From: Luteimonas huabeiensis HB2
Lineage (GTDB): Bacteria > Pseudomonadota > Gammaproteobacteria > Xanthomonadales > Xanthomonadaceae
DNA: 64,000 nt
Reading direction: 5' to 3'
Assembly: GCF_000559025.1 (NCBI RefSeq)
Contig: NZ_JAAN01000012.1
Location: forward strand, 86,228 to 150,227
The notes under the pieces are model-generated. The model did no database searches and was not told the origin of the DNA. It saw only the letters and a program-made list of their open reading frames with translations. A program made the translations under genes and the position numbers. The first letter of the stretch is position 1, and every line of letters starts with the position of its first letter. Below, in pieces: positions 47,744 to 56,514 of this stretch.

Positions 47744-48328
47744 ATGACCGCCGCCGTCGAGAGTCTGCCGCTGTTCCCGCTGTCGACGGTGCTGGTCCCT
47801 GGGGCGTCGCTGTCGCTGCGCGTGTTCGAGCCGCGCTACCTGGACCTGGTGCGCGATTGCGGCCGCAGCGGTCGCGGCTTCGGCATCTGCCTGATCCTGG
47901 AAGGCGAGGAGGTCGGCGCCCCCGCCCTGCCGGCGGCGGTCGGCACCGAGGCCGGCATCGAAGATTTCGACCGCGGGCCGGACGGCCTGCTGAGGCTGGC
48001 GGTGCGCGGCGGCCGCCGCTTCCAGGTGCAGCGCATGCGCGTGCGCGACAACGGCCTGGTGGTGGCGGACGTGGTCTGGCGTGCGGACGATCCCGCCGCG
48101 CCGCCGCGCCCCGAGCACGCGCTGCTGGTGGAGCTGCTGCGCCGGATCCTGGAGCGCGCCGCCGGCGCGCAAGTGGCGCGCATTCCCGAGGCCCGTTTCG
48201 CCGACGCCGCCTGGGTCGGATGGCGGCTGTCCGAGCTGCTGCCGCTGCGCGAGGCCGAACGCCAGGCGCTGCTGCAGGAAGACGACCCGGACGCGCGCCT
48301 GCAGCGCTTGCTCGAGCACGTCGCCTGA
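47744..48328 (+). CDS. Lon substrate-binding (LON N-terminal) domain protein
   Basis: A 194-residue stand-alone version of the Lon protease N-terminal domain, without ATPase or protease parts. It begins LPLFPLSTVLVPGASLSLRVFEPRYLDLV, the family hallmark, and ends in a helical bundle (VGWRLSELLPLREAERQALLQ). The function is unproven; such proteins may help recognise substrates. The gap to mpl is 61 bases. Confidence 0.92.
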   Translation: MTAAVESLPLFPLSTVLVPGASLSLRVFEPRYLDLVRDCGRSGRGFGICLILEGEEVGAPALPAAVGTEAGIEDFDRGPDGLLRLAVRGGRRFQVQRMRVRDNGLVVADVVWRADDPAAPPRPEHALLVELLRRILERAAGAQVARIPEARFADAAWVGWRLSELLPLREAERQALLQEDDPDARLQRLLEHVA

Positions 48329-48636
48329 CGGACCCCAGGGACTATTGACGTTCGACCCGCGCCGAAGCTGTCTTTCTGCCGCAAGCGGGATCATCTCACT
48401 CCTTCTCCCGCAAGCAAGACCATCTCGTCCCTTCTCCCGCAAGCGGGTGCATGCCGTCCCTTCTCCCGCAAGCGGGTGCATGCCGTCCCTTCCCCCCTTG
48501 CGGGGGAAGGGAAAAAGAGAATGCTCCCCGCTTGCGGGTAAACGGAAAGACCGCATGGTCCCCCGCAGGCGGGGAAGGGCCTTCCTGACCTGCAGGCCTC
48601 GCTACAGGCCGGCGAAGCGGCACGACGCCGAGGCCG
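48329..48636. repeat. Cluster of about 29-bp tandem repeats in a gene-free stretch
   Basis: The core is a 29-base unit (cttctcccgcaagcgggtgc then atgccgtcc). Two perfect copies start at 48431 and 48460; diverged copies start near 48373, 48402 and 48489. Each carries a small palindrome (cccgcaagcggg) that can form a hairpin. Inverted relatives (cccttgcgggggaaggg and similar) continue to about 48590. There are no unique spacers, so it is not a CRISPR array. It lies between convergent genes and could act in termination or as a REP-type element. No gene is present. Confidence 0.8.
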
Positions 48637-50637
48637 CTACCCGGGCGGGGCGTCGTGGCGCGTGCGCACGCGCAGCACCGGCACGCCGGATTGCGGGTGC
48701 ACCGCTTCCGCAGTCTCGAACCCGGCCAGGTCCTCGCGCAGCGCGCGCCAGGCGGCGTGGCCGTCGGCCAGCGGCTGCCACAGCCCGAACAGCCCGAACA
48801 GGGGTCGCGCGTATTCGAGCGTCTGCACCGTGCCCACCCACAGCGGCTCGCCGTCCAGCAGCGCCGGCGCGTGCCACAGGCGCAGCACCTGCAGGCGCCC
48901 GTCGCCGGCCGGGCGGCGCATCAGCAGCACTTCCGCCTCGGTGTCCAGCGTCGCCGGCAGCACCGGCTGCTGCGCCGGCGGGGTGTCGTCGTCGAGCAGG
49001 CCCAGGGTGGCGATCCAGTCCGCCTGCGGCTGCGGCGCCCAGCCTTGCGCCTGCAGGCGCGCGCGCAGCGGCTCCAGCGCGCCGGCGACCTGGATGTCCA
49101 GCGGCCAGCGCTGGTCGGCGCTGCGCTCGTTGCGGCGCGAGGGCAGGGTCTTCCAGGCATCGGCCCACCAGCCGTCCTCGGTCATCGCCCGGGTCGGGGC
49201 CGGCGGCCGGAAGCTCGCCAGCAACGGGTCCACCGCGCGCGGCGCGTGCCACGCCGCGGCGGCGGCGAAGGTCAGGTAGAAGATCAGCGCCAGCGGCCGC
49301 ATCCAGAACGAGCGCGCCACGTGCCGGCGGTAGGCGATGCCCAGGCCGAGCAGCCAGACCACGCCCAGCAGCAGGCCGCCGACCACGTCGCTCAGCCAGT
49401 GCGCGCCGAGGTAGATGCGGGCGAAGCCGAGCAGGGCCACCACCACGCCGGTCAGCAGGTACGGCCAGACCCGGCTGCGGCCCGGCAGCTCGCGCGCGAT
49501 CAGCACCGCGAAGAAGCCGAAGGTGATCGTGGTCATGGTCACCGTCATCGAGGGGAAGCCGAAGCCGCTGTGCGCGGTCGGCGGCCGCGGCACGTCGATC
49601 GCCGCCTCCAGGCCGGCGGTCAGCACCAGGCCGAAGGCCAGCGCCACCAGCCAGTGCGCGGCGGCGATGAAGCGCCGCCGCCACACCAGCCACAGCAGCG
49701 CCAGCCCGGCGGCCGGCACCAGCACCGGCGCGTCGCCGATCGAGGCCAGGCCCGCGAACAGGCGGTCGGCCAGCGGGTTGCGCAGCGCGATCATGGCCTC
49801 GTACACGCTGAGGTCCAGCGCCAGCGGCTCGCCGCGCATCAGCACCGTGGTCAGCAGCGCGAACCAGGCCCAGCCGATGGCCAGCAGGCAGACCGCCAGG
49901 ATCGCCAGCGAGGCCGACTCCGGGCGGTTGGGGTCGATCAGCGCGCCGGCGTAGCGGCCCAGGCGCGGGTGCGCGCGCGACCACGCCAGCGCGCGCGCCA
50001 GCAGGTTGTTGGCGTGGGTGTCGAACCAGCGGTAGGTATAGAGCACCAGCGCCCAGGCCAGCGCCAGCACCGCGATCAGCGCCCCGAGCACGATCGCCAG
50101 CCGGTCGGCCACCGCCGCCACCGCGTCGTAGGACGCGCCGAAGATCCAGCCCGGCGCCAGGAAGATCGCCGCCCACGACACGCAGGCGAACAGGCTCACC
50201 GGCAGGTAGCGGCGCAGCGGCATGCGCGAGATGCCGGCGATGGCCGGCACGAACGGCCGGATCGCGCCCACGTAGCGCGCCACCAGGATGCTCTTGACCG
50301 AGTTGCGGCGGAACAGCAGCTCGCCGCGGTCGAGCAGCTGGGGATAGCGGTGGAACGGCCAGACCTGGCGCAGGCCGCCGCCCCAGCGCCGCCCGACCCA
50401 GTAGCTGAGGCCGTCGCCGGCCAGCGCGCCGAGCGCGGCGCAGACCACCGCGTAGGGGCCGGAGACCTCCCCCAGGCCGATCAGCACGCCGACGCCGAAC
50501 AGCAGCGGCAGCGCGGGCACGATCGCGCCGAGCAGGATCACCGAGTCGGAGAACGCGATCAGGAAGATCGCGATGCCCGCCGCCACCGGATGCTCGCCGA
50601 TCCAGGCGACGGTGTTGTCGAAGAGGTTGGACAGCAT
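48637..50637 (-). CDS. Fusion of DedA, PAP2 phosphatase-like and LssY domains
   Basis: A 666-residue membrane protein. Residues 1-200 are a DedA/SNARE-associated domain (GAIVPALPLLFGVG, VGAIRPFVPAIAG) of the kind that flips lipids. Residues about 240-430 are PAP2-like: RP at 351-352, PSMT at 362-365 and RIYLGAHWLSD at 407-417. The Lys of motif 1 is Glu344, and the His of PSGH is missing, so phosphatase activity is doubtful. The last 210 residues, ending in a cytosolic or periplasmic beta-rich region with VPVLRVRTRHD, match LssY-C. Such fusions occur in relatives; the function is unknown. The gene is convergent with the repeat cluster. Confidence 0.88.
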   Translation of the reverse strand: MLSNLFDNTVAWIGEHPVAAGIAIFLIAFSDSVILLGAIVPALPLLFGVGVLIGLGEVSGPYAVVCAALGALAGDGLSYWVGRRWGGGLRQVWPFHRYPQLLDRGELLFRRNSVKSILVARYVGAIRPFVPAIAGISRMPLRRYLPVSLFACVSWAAIFLAPGWIFGASYDAVAAVADRLAIVLGALIAVLALAWALVLYTYRWFDTHANNLLARALAWSRAHPRLGRYAGALIDPNRPESASLAILAVCLLAIGWAWFALLTTVLMRGEPLALDLSVYEAMIALRNPLADRLFAGLASIGDAPVLVPAAGLALLWLVWRRRFIAAAHWLVALAFGLVLTAGLEAAIDVPRPPTAHSGFGFPSMTVTMTTITFGFFAVLIARELPGRSRVWPYLLTGVVVALLGFARIYLGAHWLSDVVGGLLLGVVWLLGLGIAYRRHVARSFWMRPLALIFYLTFAAAAAWHAPRAVDPLLASFRPPAPTRAMTEDGWWADAWKTLPSRRNERSADQRWPLDIQVAGALEPLRARLQAQGWAPQPQADWIATLGLLDDDTPPAQQPVLPATLDTEAEVLLMRRPAGDGRLQVLRLWHAPALLDGEPLWVGTVQTLEYARPLFGLFGLWQPLADGHAAWRALREDLAGFETAEAVHPQSGVPVLRVRTRHDAPPG

Positions 50638-50726
50638 CGCGGCATTATGACAGCGCGCCCCTTGCAGCCCGGCGACGGCGGCGCCCGCACGGTTGGCTGC
50701 CGGACAGGCCCGCTTACAATCGGCCC

Positions 50727-51389
50727 ATGAACCGCTCCGACGCCATCGAGGTCCAGGCGCTCAAAGCCGACAGCTTCGGCCGCATCTCGCTGATGCGCGC
50801 GGCCGGCGGCGTCTTCGTGCGGCGCGACCTGGCCCACGTGCCCTGGTGGCTGCGCCTGCCGGCGTGGTGGCTGGCGCGGCGCGAGGCGCGCGCGCTGCAG
50901 GCCATCCGCGGCATGCCCGACACCCCGCAGCTGCTGGGCTGGGACGGCCGCCGGCTCGATCGCAGCTTCATGGCCGGCGCGGCCATGTACCAGCGCCCGC
51001 CGCGCGGCGACCTGGCCTACTTCCGCAGCGCGCGCCGCCTGCTGCAGCAACTGCACCGCCGTGGGGTGGCGCACAACGACCTGGCCAAGGAGGCGAACTG
51101 GCTGGTGCTGGAGGACGGCCGTCCCGGCCTGATCGATTTCCAGCTCGCCACCCGCGGCGACCCGCGCGCGCGCTGGATGCGGCTGCTGTTCCGCGAGGAC
51201 CTGCGGCACCTGCTCAAGCACAAGCGCATGTACTGCCGCGATGCGCTGACGCCGGTGGAGAAGCGCCTGCTCAAGCGCCGCTCCTGGCTGCGCGAGCTGT
51301 GGTTTCGCACCGGCAAGCCGGTCTACCGCTTCCTGACCCGTCGCGTCTTCAAGTGGGAAGACAACGAGGGCCGGGGGCCGAAGCCGTGA
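50727..51389 (+). CDS. Small kinase-like protein (RIO/WaaP-type fold)
   Basis: A 220-residue protein resembling the catalytic core of RIO1- or Kdo-kinase-like proteins. Key features are the catalytic loop VAHNDLAKEANWLV with Asp118 and Asn124, and DFQ at 137-139 in place of DFG. The N-terminal lobe is very short, and no clear glycine loop is seen. The middle has an unusual Trp-rich stretch (PWWLRLPAWWLARREARAL) that might touch a membrane. Its substrate is unknown. It is divergent from the DedA fusion gene, 89 bases away. Confidence 0.75.
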   Translation: MNRSDAIEVQALKADSFGRISLMRAAGGVFVRRDLAHVPWWLRLPAWWLARREARALQAIRGMPDTPQLLGWDGRRLDRSFMAGAAMYQRPPRGDLAYFRSARRLLQQLHRRGVAHNDLAKEANWLVLEDGRPGLIDFQLATRGDPRARWMRLLFREDLRHLLKHKRMYCRDALTPVEKRLLKRRSWLRELWFRTGKPVYRFLTRRVFKWEDNEGRGPKP

Positions 51390-51471
51390 ACGCGCCGCCG
51401 GGCCGCGGCCCCGCCATCCGTCTATGCTGTGCCGCGTCCCGGCCCCCGCGCCCATGTCCCGAGATCCCGTC

Positions 51472-52290
51472 ATGACGACCCTTTCCGGCAAGACCCTGTT
51501 CATCACCGGCGCCTCGCGCGGCATCGGCCTGGCCATCGCCGAGCGCGCCGCGCGCGACGGCGCCAACGTCGCCATCGCCGCCAAGTCCGACGTGCCCAAC
51601 CCGAAGCTGCCGGGCACCATCCACACCGCCGCCGAGGCGGTGAACGCCGCCGGCGGGCGCGGCCTCGCGCTCAAGTGCGACATCCGCGAGGAGGATGAGG
51701 TGCGCGCCGCGGTCGCCGCGACCGTGGACGCCTTCGGCGGCATCGACATCCTGGTCAACAACGCCAGCGCGATCTGGCTGCGCGGTGCGCTGGATACGCC
51801 GATGAAGCGCTTCGACCTGATGCAGCAGGTCAACGCCCGCGGCACCTTCCTGTGCGCGCAGGCGTGCCTGCCGCACCTGCTGCAGGCGGCCAACCCGCAC
51901 ATCCTCACCCTGGCCCCGCCGCCGTCGCTGGACCCGAAGTGGTGGGCCCCGCACACCGGCTACACGCTGGCCAAGATGGGCATGAGCTTCGTGACCCTGG
52001 GCCTGGCCGGCGAGTTCGGCCCGCAGGGCGTGGCGGTCAACGCGCTGTGGCCGCGCACGCTGATCGCCACCGACGCGCTCAACATGATCCCCGGCGTGGA
52101 CGCGGGCAACGGCCGCTCGCCGGCGATCGTGGCCGACGCCGCGCACGCGGTGCTGACCCGGCCCGCCGCGGGCTTCAGCGGCCGCTTCCTGGTCGACGAA
52201 GACGTGCTGCGCGAGGCCGGCGTGGAGGACTTCTCGGGCTACGCGGTCGATCCGTCCAAGCCGCTGTACCCGGACCTGTTCCTGGACTGA
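51472..52290 (+). CDS. SDR-family oxidoreductase (HSDL2-like)
   Basis: A 272-residue short-chain dehydrogenase. The cofactor loop is TGASRGIGLAIAE, then NNASAIW, and the active-site Tyr-Lys pair is in TGYTLAKMGMS. The usual Ser is in an altered setting (LTLAPPPSLDPKWW), a feature of the HSDL2-like group, thought to act in fatty-acid metabolism. I chose the ATG that gives the family start MTTLSGKTLFITG; earlier in-frame starts lack support. The reaction is unproven. Confidence 0.9.
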   Translation: MTTLSGKTLFITGASRGIGLAIAERAARDGANVAIAAKSDVPNPKLPGTIHTAAEAVNAAGGRGLALKCDIREEDEVRAAVAATVDAFGGIDILVNNASAIWLRGALDTPMKRFDLMQQVNARGTFLCAQACLPHLLQAANPHILTLAPPPSLDPKWWAPHTGYTLAKMGMSFVTLGLAGEFGPQGVAVNALWPRTLIATDALNMIPGVDAGNGRSPAIVADAAHAVLTRPAAGFSGRFLVDEDVLREAGVEDFSGYAVDPSKPLYPDLFLD

Positions 52291-52359
52291 CGCGGGCCGT
52301 CGTCGGGCCGCCTGTTCCGCCGCGCCCGGGGCGCAGGCCCCGGACCGCATGCGGTGGCC

Positions 52360-53520
52360 TTACGGCGTCGTCGTTTCCAGCGCCTGGGCCAGATCGTCGA
52401 TCAGGTCCTGGGCGTGTTCCAGCCCCACCGACAGCCGCAGCAGGCCGCGCGGCGAGACCACCCGCGGCTCCTCGATCGAGGCGCGGTGCTCGACCAGCGA
52501 TTCGGTCGAACCCAGCGAGGTCGCATTGGTGAACACCCGCAGCCGGCCGGCGATCTCGAGCGCCGCGGCCTGGCCGCCGGCGACCTCGAACGACAGCACG
52601 CCGCCGAAGCCGCGCATCTGCCGCGCCGCCACCGCGTGGCCCGGGTGATCCGGCAGGCCCGGGTAGTGCACCGCCTCCACCCGCGGGTGCGCGGCCAGGA
52701 ATTCCGCCAGCGCCTGCGCGTTGTCGCCGTGCCGTTGCAGCCGGACCGGCAGCGTGCGCAGGCCGCGCAGGGTCAGCCAGGCCGAGAGCGGGGAGGCGCT
52801 GCTGCCGAACAGCCGGCGCACGTCGTAGCAGGCCGCGGCCAGCGCATCGTCGCGGGCGAACGCCAGCACCCCGCCCATCGCGTCGCCGTGGCCGTTGAGG
52901 AACTTGGTGCTGGAGTGCAGCACCACGTCCGCGCCCAGCGCCAGCGGTTGCTGCAGCCCGGGCGGCGCGAAGGTGCCGTCCACCAGCAGCTGCGCGCCGG
53001 CTGCGTGCGCCAGCTCGGCGAGCGCGGCGATGTCGGCGATCTTCAGCAGCGGGTTGGACGGCGTCTCCACCCACAGCAGGCGGACGTCGCCGCCCAGCGC
53101 CGCGCGCACCGCCTCCGGGTCGGACGCGTCCACCACCGTGTGGCGCAGCCCGCGCGGCGCCAGGAAGCCTTCGATCAGCGCGCGGTAGCCGAAGTACGTG
53201 TCCTGGGCGATGACGATCGCGGCGCCGGCCGGCAGCGCCTGCAGCACCGCGGCGCCGGCGGCCATGCCGGTGGCGAAGAACAGCGCGCGCGCGGCGCCGT
53301 CCAGCTGCGCCAGGACATCCTCCAGTTGGCGCTGGTTGGGGTTGTCGTAGCGCTGGTAGAGGTAGCCGAGCGGGGTCGAGGCGTCCGGGGCGTGCTCGAA
53401 GGTCGTCGCCAGCTGCAGCGCCGGGCTCAGCGCGCCGGTGACCGGATCGGGGCAGACGCCGGCGTGCGCGGCGAGGGTGTCGGGGTGGCGGCCGGGTTCG
53501 GCGGGCGGACGGTTGGACAT
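52360..53520 (-). CDS. Cys/Met metabolism PLP-dependent enzyme (cystathionine gamma-synthase/lyase type)
   Basis: A 386-residue fold-type I PLP enzyme of the trans-sulfuration family. It has the YQRYDNPNQRQLE substrate segment, TYFGYRALIEGFL, ETPSNPLLKIADI and the PLP lysine in LHSSTKFLNGHGD. The C-terminal SLGSTESLVEHRAS is standard. Whether it is a synthase or a lyase cannot be settled by eye. It is divergent from the argD-like gene with 69 bases between the starts, so the promoters overlap. Confidence 0.9.
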   Translation of the reverse strand: MSNRPPAEPGRHPDTLAAHAGVCPDPVTGALSPALQLATTFEHAPDASTPLGYLYQRYDNPNQRQLEDVLAQLDGAARALFFATGMAAGAAVLQALPAGAAIVIAQDTYFGYRALIEGFLAPRGLRHTVVDASDPEAVRAALGGDVRLLWVETPSNPLLKIADIAALAELAHAAGAQLLVDGTFAPPGLQQPLALGADVVLHSSTKFLNGHGDAMGGVLAFARDDALAAACYDVRRLFGSSASPLSAWLTLRGLRTLPVRLQRHGDNAQALAEFLAAHPRVEAVHYPGLPDHPGHAVAARQMRGFGGVLSFEVAGGQAAALEIAGRLRVFTNATSLGSTESLVEHRASIEEPRVVSPRGLLRLSVGLEHAQDLIDDLAQALETTTP

Positions 53521-53589
53521 GCGGCGGCGCTCAGGGCGGATAATGGACGCGGGCCGGCGTGCGGCCCGTCGACGAAGGTCCACTTTGCC

Positions 53590-54828
53590 ATGAATGCCAG
53601 CGTGTCCGGTCCCGCTTCCGATCGCCTGACCGATCTCGCCGCCCGCTACTGGCTGCCGGTCTATCGCCCGCGCGATCTCGTGCTCGAACGCGGCCAGGGC
53701 TCGCGGCTGTGGGACAGCCAGGGCCGCGACTACGTGGACTTCGCCGCCGGCATCGCCGTGTGCAGCCTCGGTCACTGCGATCCCGATCTCACCGCCGCGC
53801 TGGTCGAGCAGGCTGGGCGCCTGTGGCATACCAGCAACGCGTTCTACAGCGAACCGCCGCTGCGCCTGGCCGAGGAACTGGTGACCGCCTCGCGCTTCGC
53901 CTCGCGCGTGTTCCTGTGCAACTCCGGCGCGGAGGCCAACGAAGCCGCGATCAAGCTGGTGCGCAAGTGGGCCGCCGCGCAGGGGCGCGGGCCGCAGCAG
54001 CGCGTCGTGGTCACCTTCCGCGGCAGCTTCCACGGCCGCACCCTGGCCACCGTCACCGCCACCGCGCAGCCGAAGTACCAGGCCGGCTACGAGCCGCTGC
54101 CCGCCGGCTTCCGCTACGTCGATTTCAACGACCTGACCGGGCTCGAGGTGGCGATGGCCGCCGGCGACGTGGCCGCGGTCATGCTCGAGCCGGTGCAGGG
54201 CGAGGGCGGCGTCACCCCGGCCGCGCCCGGCTTCCTGCGCGGCGTGCGTGAACTGTGCGACCGCCACGGCGCGCTGCTGGTGCTCGACGAGATCCAGTGC
54301 GGCATGGGCCGTGCCGGCACGCTGTTCGCGCACTGGCAGGACGACGTCGTGCCCGACATCGTCACCCTGGCCAAAGCATTGGGCGGCGGCTTCCCGGTCG
54401 GCGCGATGCTGGCCGGGTCCAAGGTGGCCGACATCATGCAGTTCGGCGCCCATGGCAGCACCTTCGGCGGCAATCCGCTGGCCGCGGCGGTGGCGCGCGT
54501 GGCGCTGCGCAAGCTGTCCTCGCAGGCGGTGCAGGCCAACGTCGGCCGCCAGTCGCAGGCGCTGCGCGAAGGTCTGGCGGCCATCGACCGCGAGCTGCAG
54601 GTATTCTCCGAGATCCGCGGCCGCGGCCTGATGCTGGGCGCGCAGCTGCGCGAGGCCTACGCCGGCCGCGCCGGCGAGATCCTCGATGCCTGCGCCGCCC
54701 GCGGGCTGCTCGCCCTGCAGGCCGGCCCCGACGTGCTGCGCTTCGTGCCGGCGCTGACCCTCCCCGACGCCGACCTGGCCGACGGCCTGCAGCGCCTGCG
54801 TGAGGCGCTGCGCGCGTTCGTCGGCTGA
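53590..54828 (+). CDS. Acetylornithine/succinylornithine-type aminotransferase
   Basis: A 412-residue class III PLP aminotransferase, the kind that interconverts N-acetylornithine and its semialdehyde in arginine metabolism. Typical segments are DFAAGIAVCSLGHCDPDL, FLCNSGAEANEAAIK, LDEIQCGMGRAGTLFA and the PLP lysine in TLAKALGGGFPVGAML. The start was set at the ATG preceding NASVSGP. It could be ArgD or the catabolic AstC form; no arg genes are adjacent to decide. Confidence 0.92.
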   Translation: MNASVSGPASDRLTDLAARYWLPVYRPRDLVLERGQGSRLWDSQGRDYVDFAAGIAVCSLGHCDPDLTAALVEQAGRLWHTSNAFYSEPPLRLAEELVTASRFASRVFLCNSGAEANEAAIKLVRKWAAAQGRGPQQRVVVTFRGSFHGRTLATVTATAQPKYQAGYEPLPAGFRYVDFNDLTGLEVAMAAGDVAAVMLEPVQGEGGVTPAAPGFLRGVRELCDRHGALLVLDEIQCGMGRAGTLFAHWQDDVVPDIVTLAKALGGGFPVGAMLAGSKVADIMQFGAHGSTFGGNPLAAAVARVALRKLSSQAVQANVGRQSQALREGLAAIDRELQVFSEIRGRGLMLGAQLREAYAGRAGEILDACAARGLLALQAGPDVLRFVPALTLPDADLADGLQRLREALRAFVG

Positions 54829-54957
54829 CCCGCGCCTACCCGCCGCGGCCGCACCTACCCGGAGCCGCGGGCAAGGCGTCGCCGGCGATGGCCTAAGGTC
54901 GGGTGACGGCGATGCCGCGTAGCGCGCCAGCTTCGCCAATAATGCGCCGGCGCCCGA

Positions 54958-56250
54958 TCAGCCCGATGCGACCGTCTTGAACGCCTCCCGCGCCGCGGCC
55001 AGGGTGGCCTCGATCACCGCCTCGTCGTGCGCGCTCGACAGGAAGCCGGCCTCGTAGGCGGAGGGCGCGAGGAACACGCCGCGCTCCAGCATCGCGTGGA
55101 AGAAGCGGTTGAACGCGGTGATATCGCAGGCGGTGGCCTGGGCATAGGTCTCGACCTTCTCGCTGCTGAAGAACAGGCCGAACATCGCGCCGACGCGGTT
55201 GGTGGTCACCACGACCCCGGCTTCGCGCGCGGCCGCCTCCAGCCCGTCGCACAGCGTCGCGGTGGCCGCGGCGAGGCGGTCGTGGAAGCCGGGCTGCCGG
55301 ATCAGTTCCAGCATCGCCAGGCCGGCGGCCATCGCGACCGGGTTGCCGCTGAGGGTGCCGGCCTGGTAGATCGGCCCGGCCGGCGCGATGCGCTGCATCA
55401 GGTCGCGGCGGCCGCCGTAGGCGCCCACCGGCATGCCGCCGCCGATGATCTTGCCGAACGTGGTCAGATCGGGGGCGACGCCGTAGTGCGCCTGGGCGCC
55501 GCCGAGCGCGACCCGGAAGCCGGTCATGACCTCGTCGAAGATCAGCACCGTGCCGGACCGCGTGCACAGGTCGCGCAGGTGCTGCAGATACCCCTCGCGA
55601 GGCGGGATGCAGTTGGCGTTGCCGACGACCGGCTCGATGATCAGGCCGGCGATCTCCTCGCCCCGCTGCTCGAACAACGCGGTGGCGGCGTCGAAATCGT
55701 TGTAGGGCAGGGTCAGCGTCAGCTCGCTCAGGGCCGCCGGCACGCCCGGCGAGGTCGGTACGCCCAAGGTCAGCATGCCGCTGCCGGCCTTGACCAGGAA
55801 CGAGTCGCCGTGCCCGTGGTAGCAACCCTCGAACTTGACGATCCGGGTGCGCCCGGTGGCGCCGCGTGCGAGCCGGATCGCCGACAGCGTGGCCTCGGTG
55901 CCGGAGTTGACCATCCGCACCATCTCGCACGACGGCACCAGCGTCGTGATCGCCTCGGCCATCGCGACCTCGGCCGCGCACGGCGCGCCGAAGGACAGGC
56001 CGTCGCCGATCGCGCGCTTGACCGCCTGGCGGACTTCGGGGTGGTTGTGGCCGACGATCATCGGTCCCCACGAGCCCACGTAGTCGATGTAGCGGTTGCC
56101 GTCGACGTCGTAGAGGTACGGGCCGTCCGCGCGCTGCACGAAGAACGGCTCGCCGCCGACCGACTTGAAGGCGCGGACCGGGGAATTGACGCCACCGGGG
56201 ATCAGGGACTGCGCGCGGGAAAACAGGGCATGGGACTGGGCGTGGTTCAT
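54958..56250 (-). CDS. hemL: Glutamate-1-semialdehyde 2,1-aminomutase
   Basis: A 430-residue PLP enzyme that makes 5-aminolevulinate from glutamate-1-semialdehyde, the C5 route to heme. Motifs include [52 protein letters not shown] and the PLP lysine in [17 protein letters not shown]. Length and start are standard. The 129-base gap after the argD-like gene, to which it is convergent, holds nothing I can name. Confidence 0.97.
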   Translation of the reverse strand: MNHAQSHALFSRAQSLIPGGVNSPVRAFKSVGGEPFFVQRADGPYLYDVDGNRYIDYVGSWGPMIVGHNHPEVRQAVKRAIGDGLSFGAPCAAEVAMAEAITTLVPSCEMVRMVNSGTEATLSAIRLARGATGRTRIVKFEGCYHGHGDSFLVKAGSGMLTLGVPTSPGVPAALSELTLTLPYNDFDAATALFEQRGEEIAGLIIEPVVGNANCIPPREGYLQHLRDLCTRSGTVLIFDEVMTGFRVALGGAQAHYGVAPDLTTFGKIIGGGMPVGAYGGRRDLMQRIAPAGPIYQAGTLSGNPVAMAAGLAMLELIRQPGFHDRLAAATATLCDGLEAAAREAGVVVTTNRVGAMFGLFFSSEKVETYAQATACDITAFNRFFHAMLERGVFLAPSAYEAGFLSSAHDEAVIEATLAAAREAFKTVASG

Positions 56251-56514
56251 CGTCGGGGCGGGTAGGCGGGGAAGCGCGCATTCTCGCCCGTCGCCGCCGT
56301 TTCCGCCAAAGCGCCGCCTACCCGCGCGTTGCACACCTACCTGTCCGCGGGCGGCATCGGCGCGCCGGCGTGCATACGCTCGGTCGGAACATCCGCCATG
56401 ACGACATCGCCAACGGTCATTTCTCTCGGGACGGGGAGTCGGCGATGGTGGCGGGCAGGGGGAACGGCCGCGCCGCGGCCGGGTCGGGTCAATCCAATCG
56501 GGGGAAGAGCACGC

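Noticed and set aside
48373..48590. Possible CRISPR array
   Set aside because: Units are back to back with no unique spacers, and no cas gene is near.
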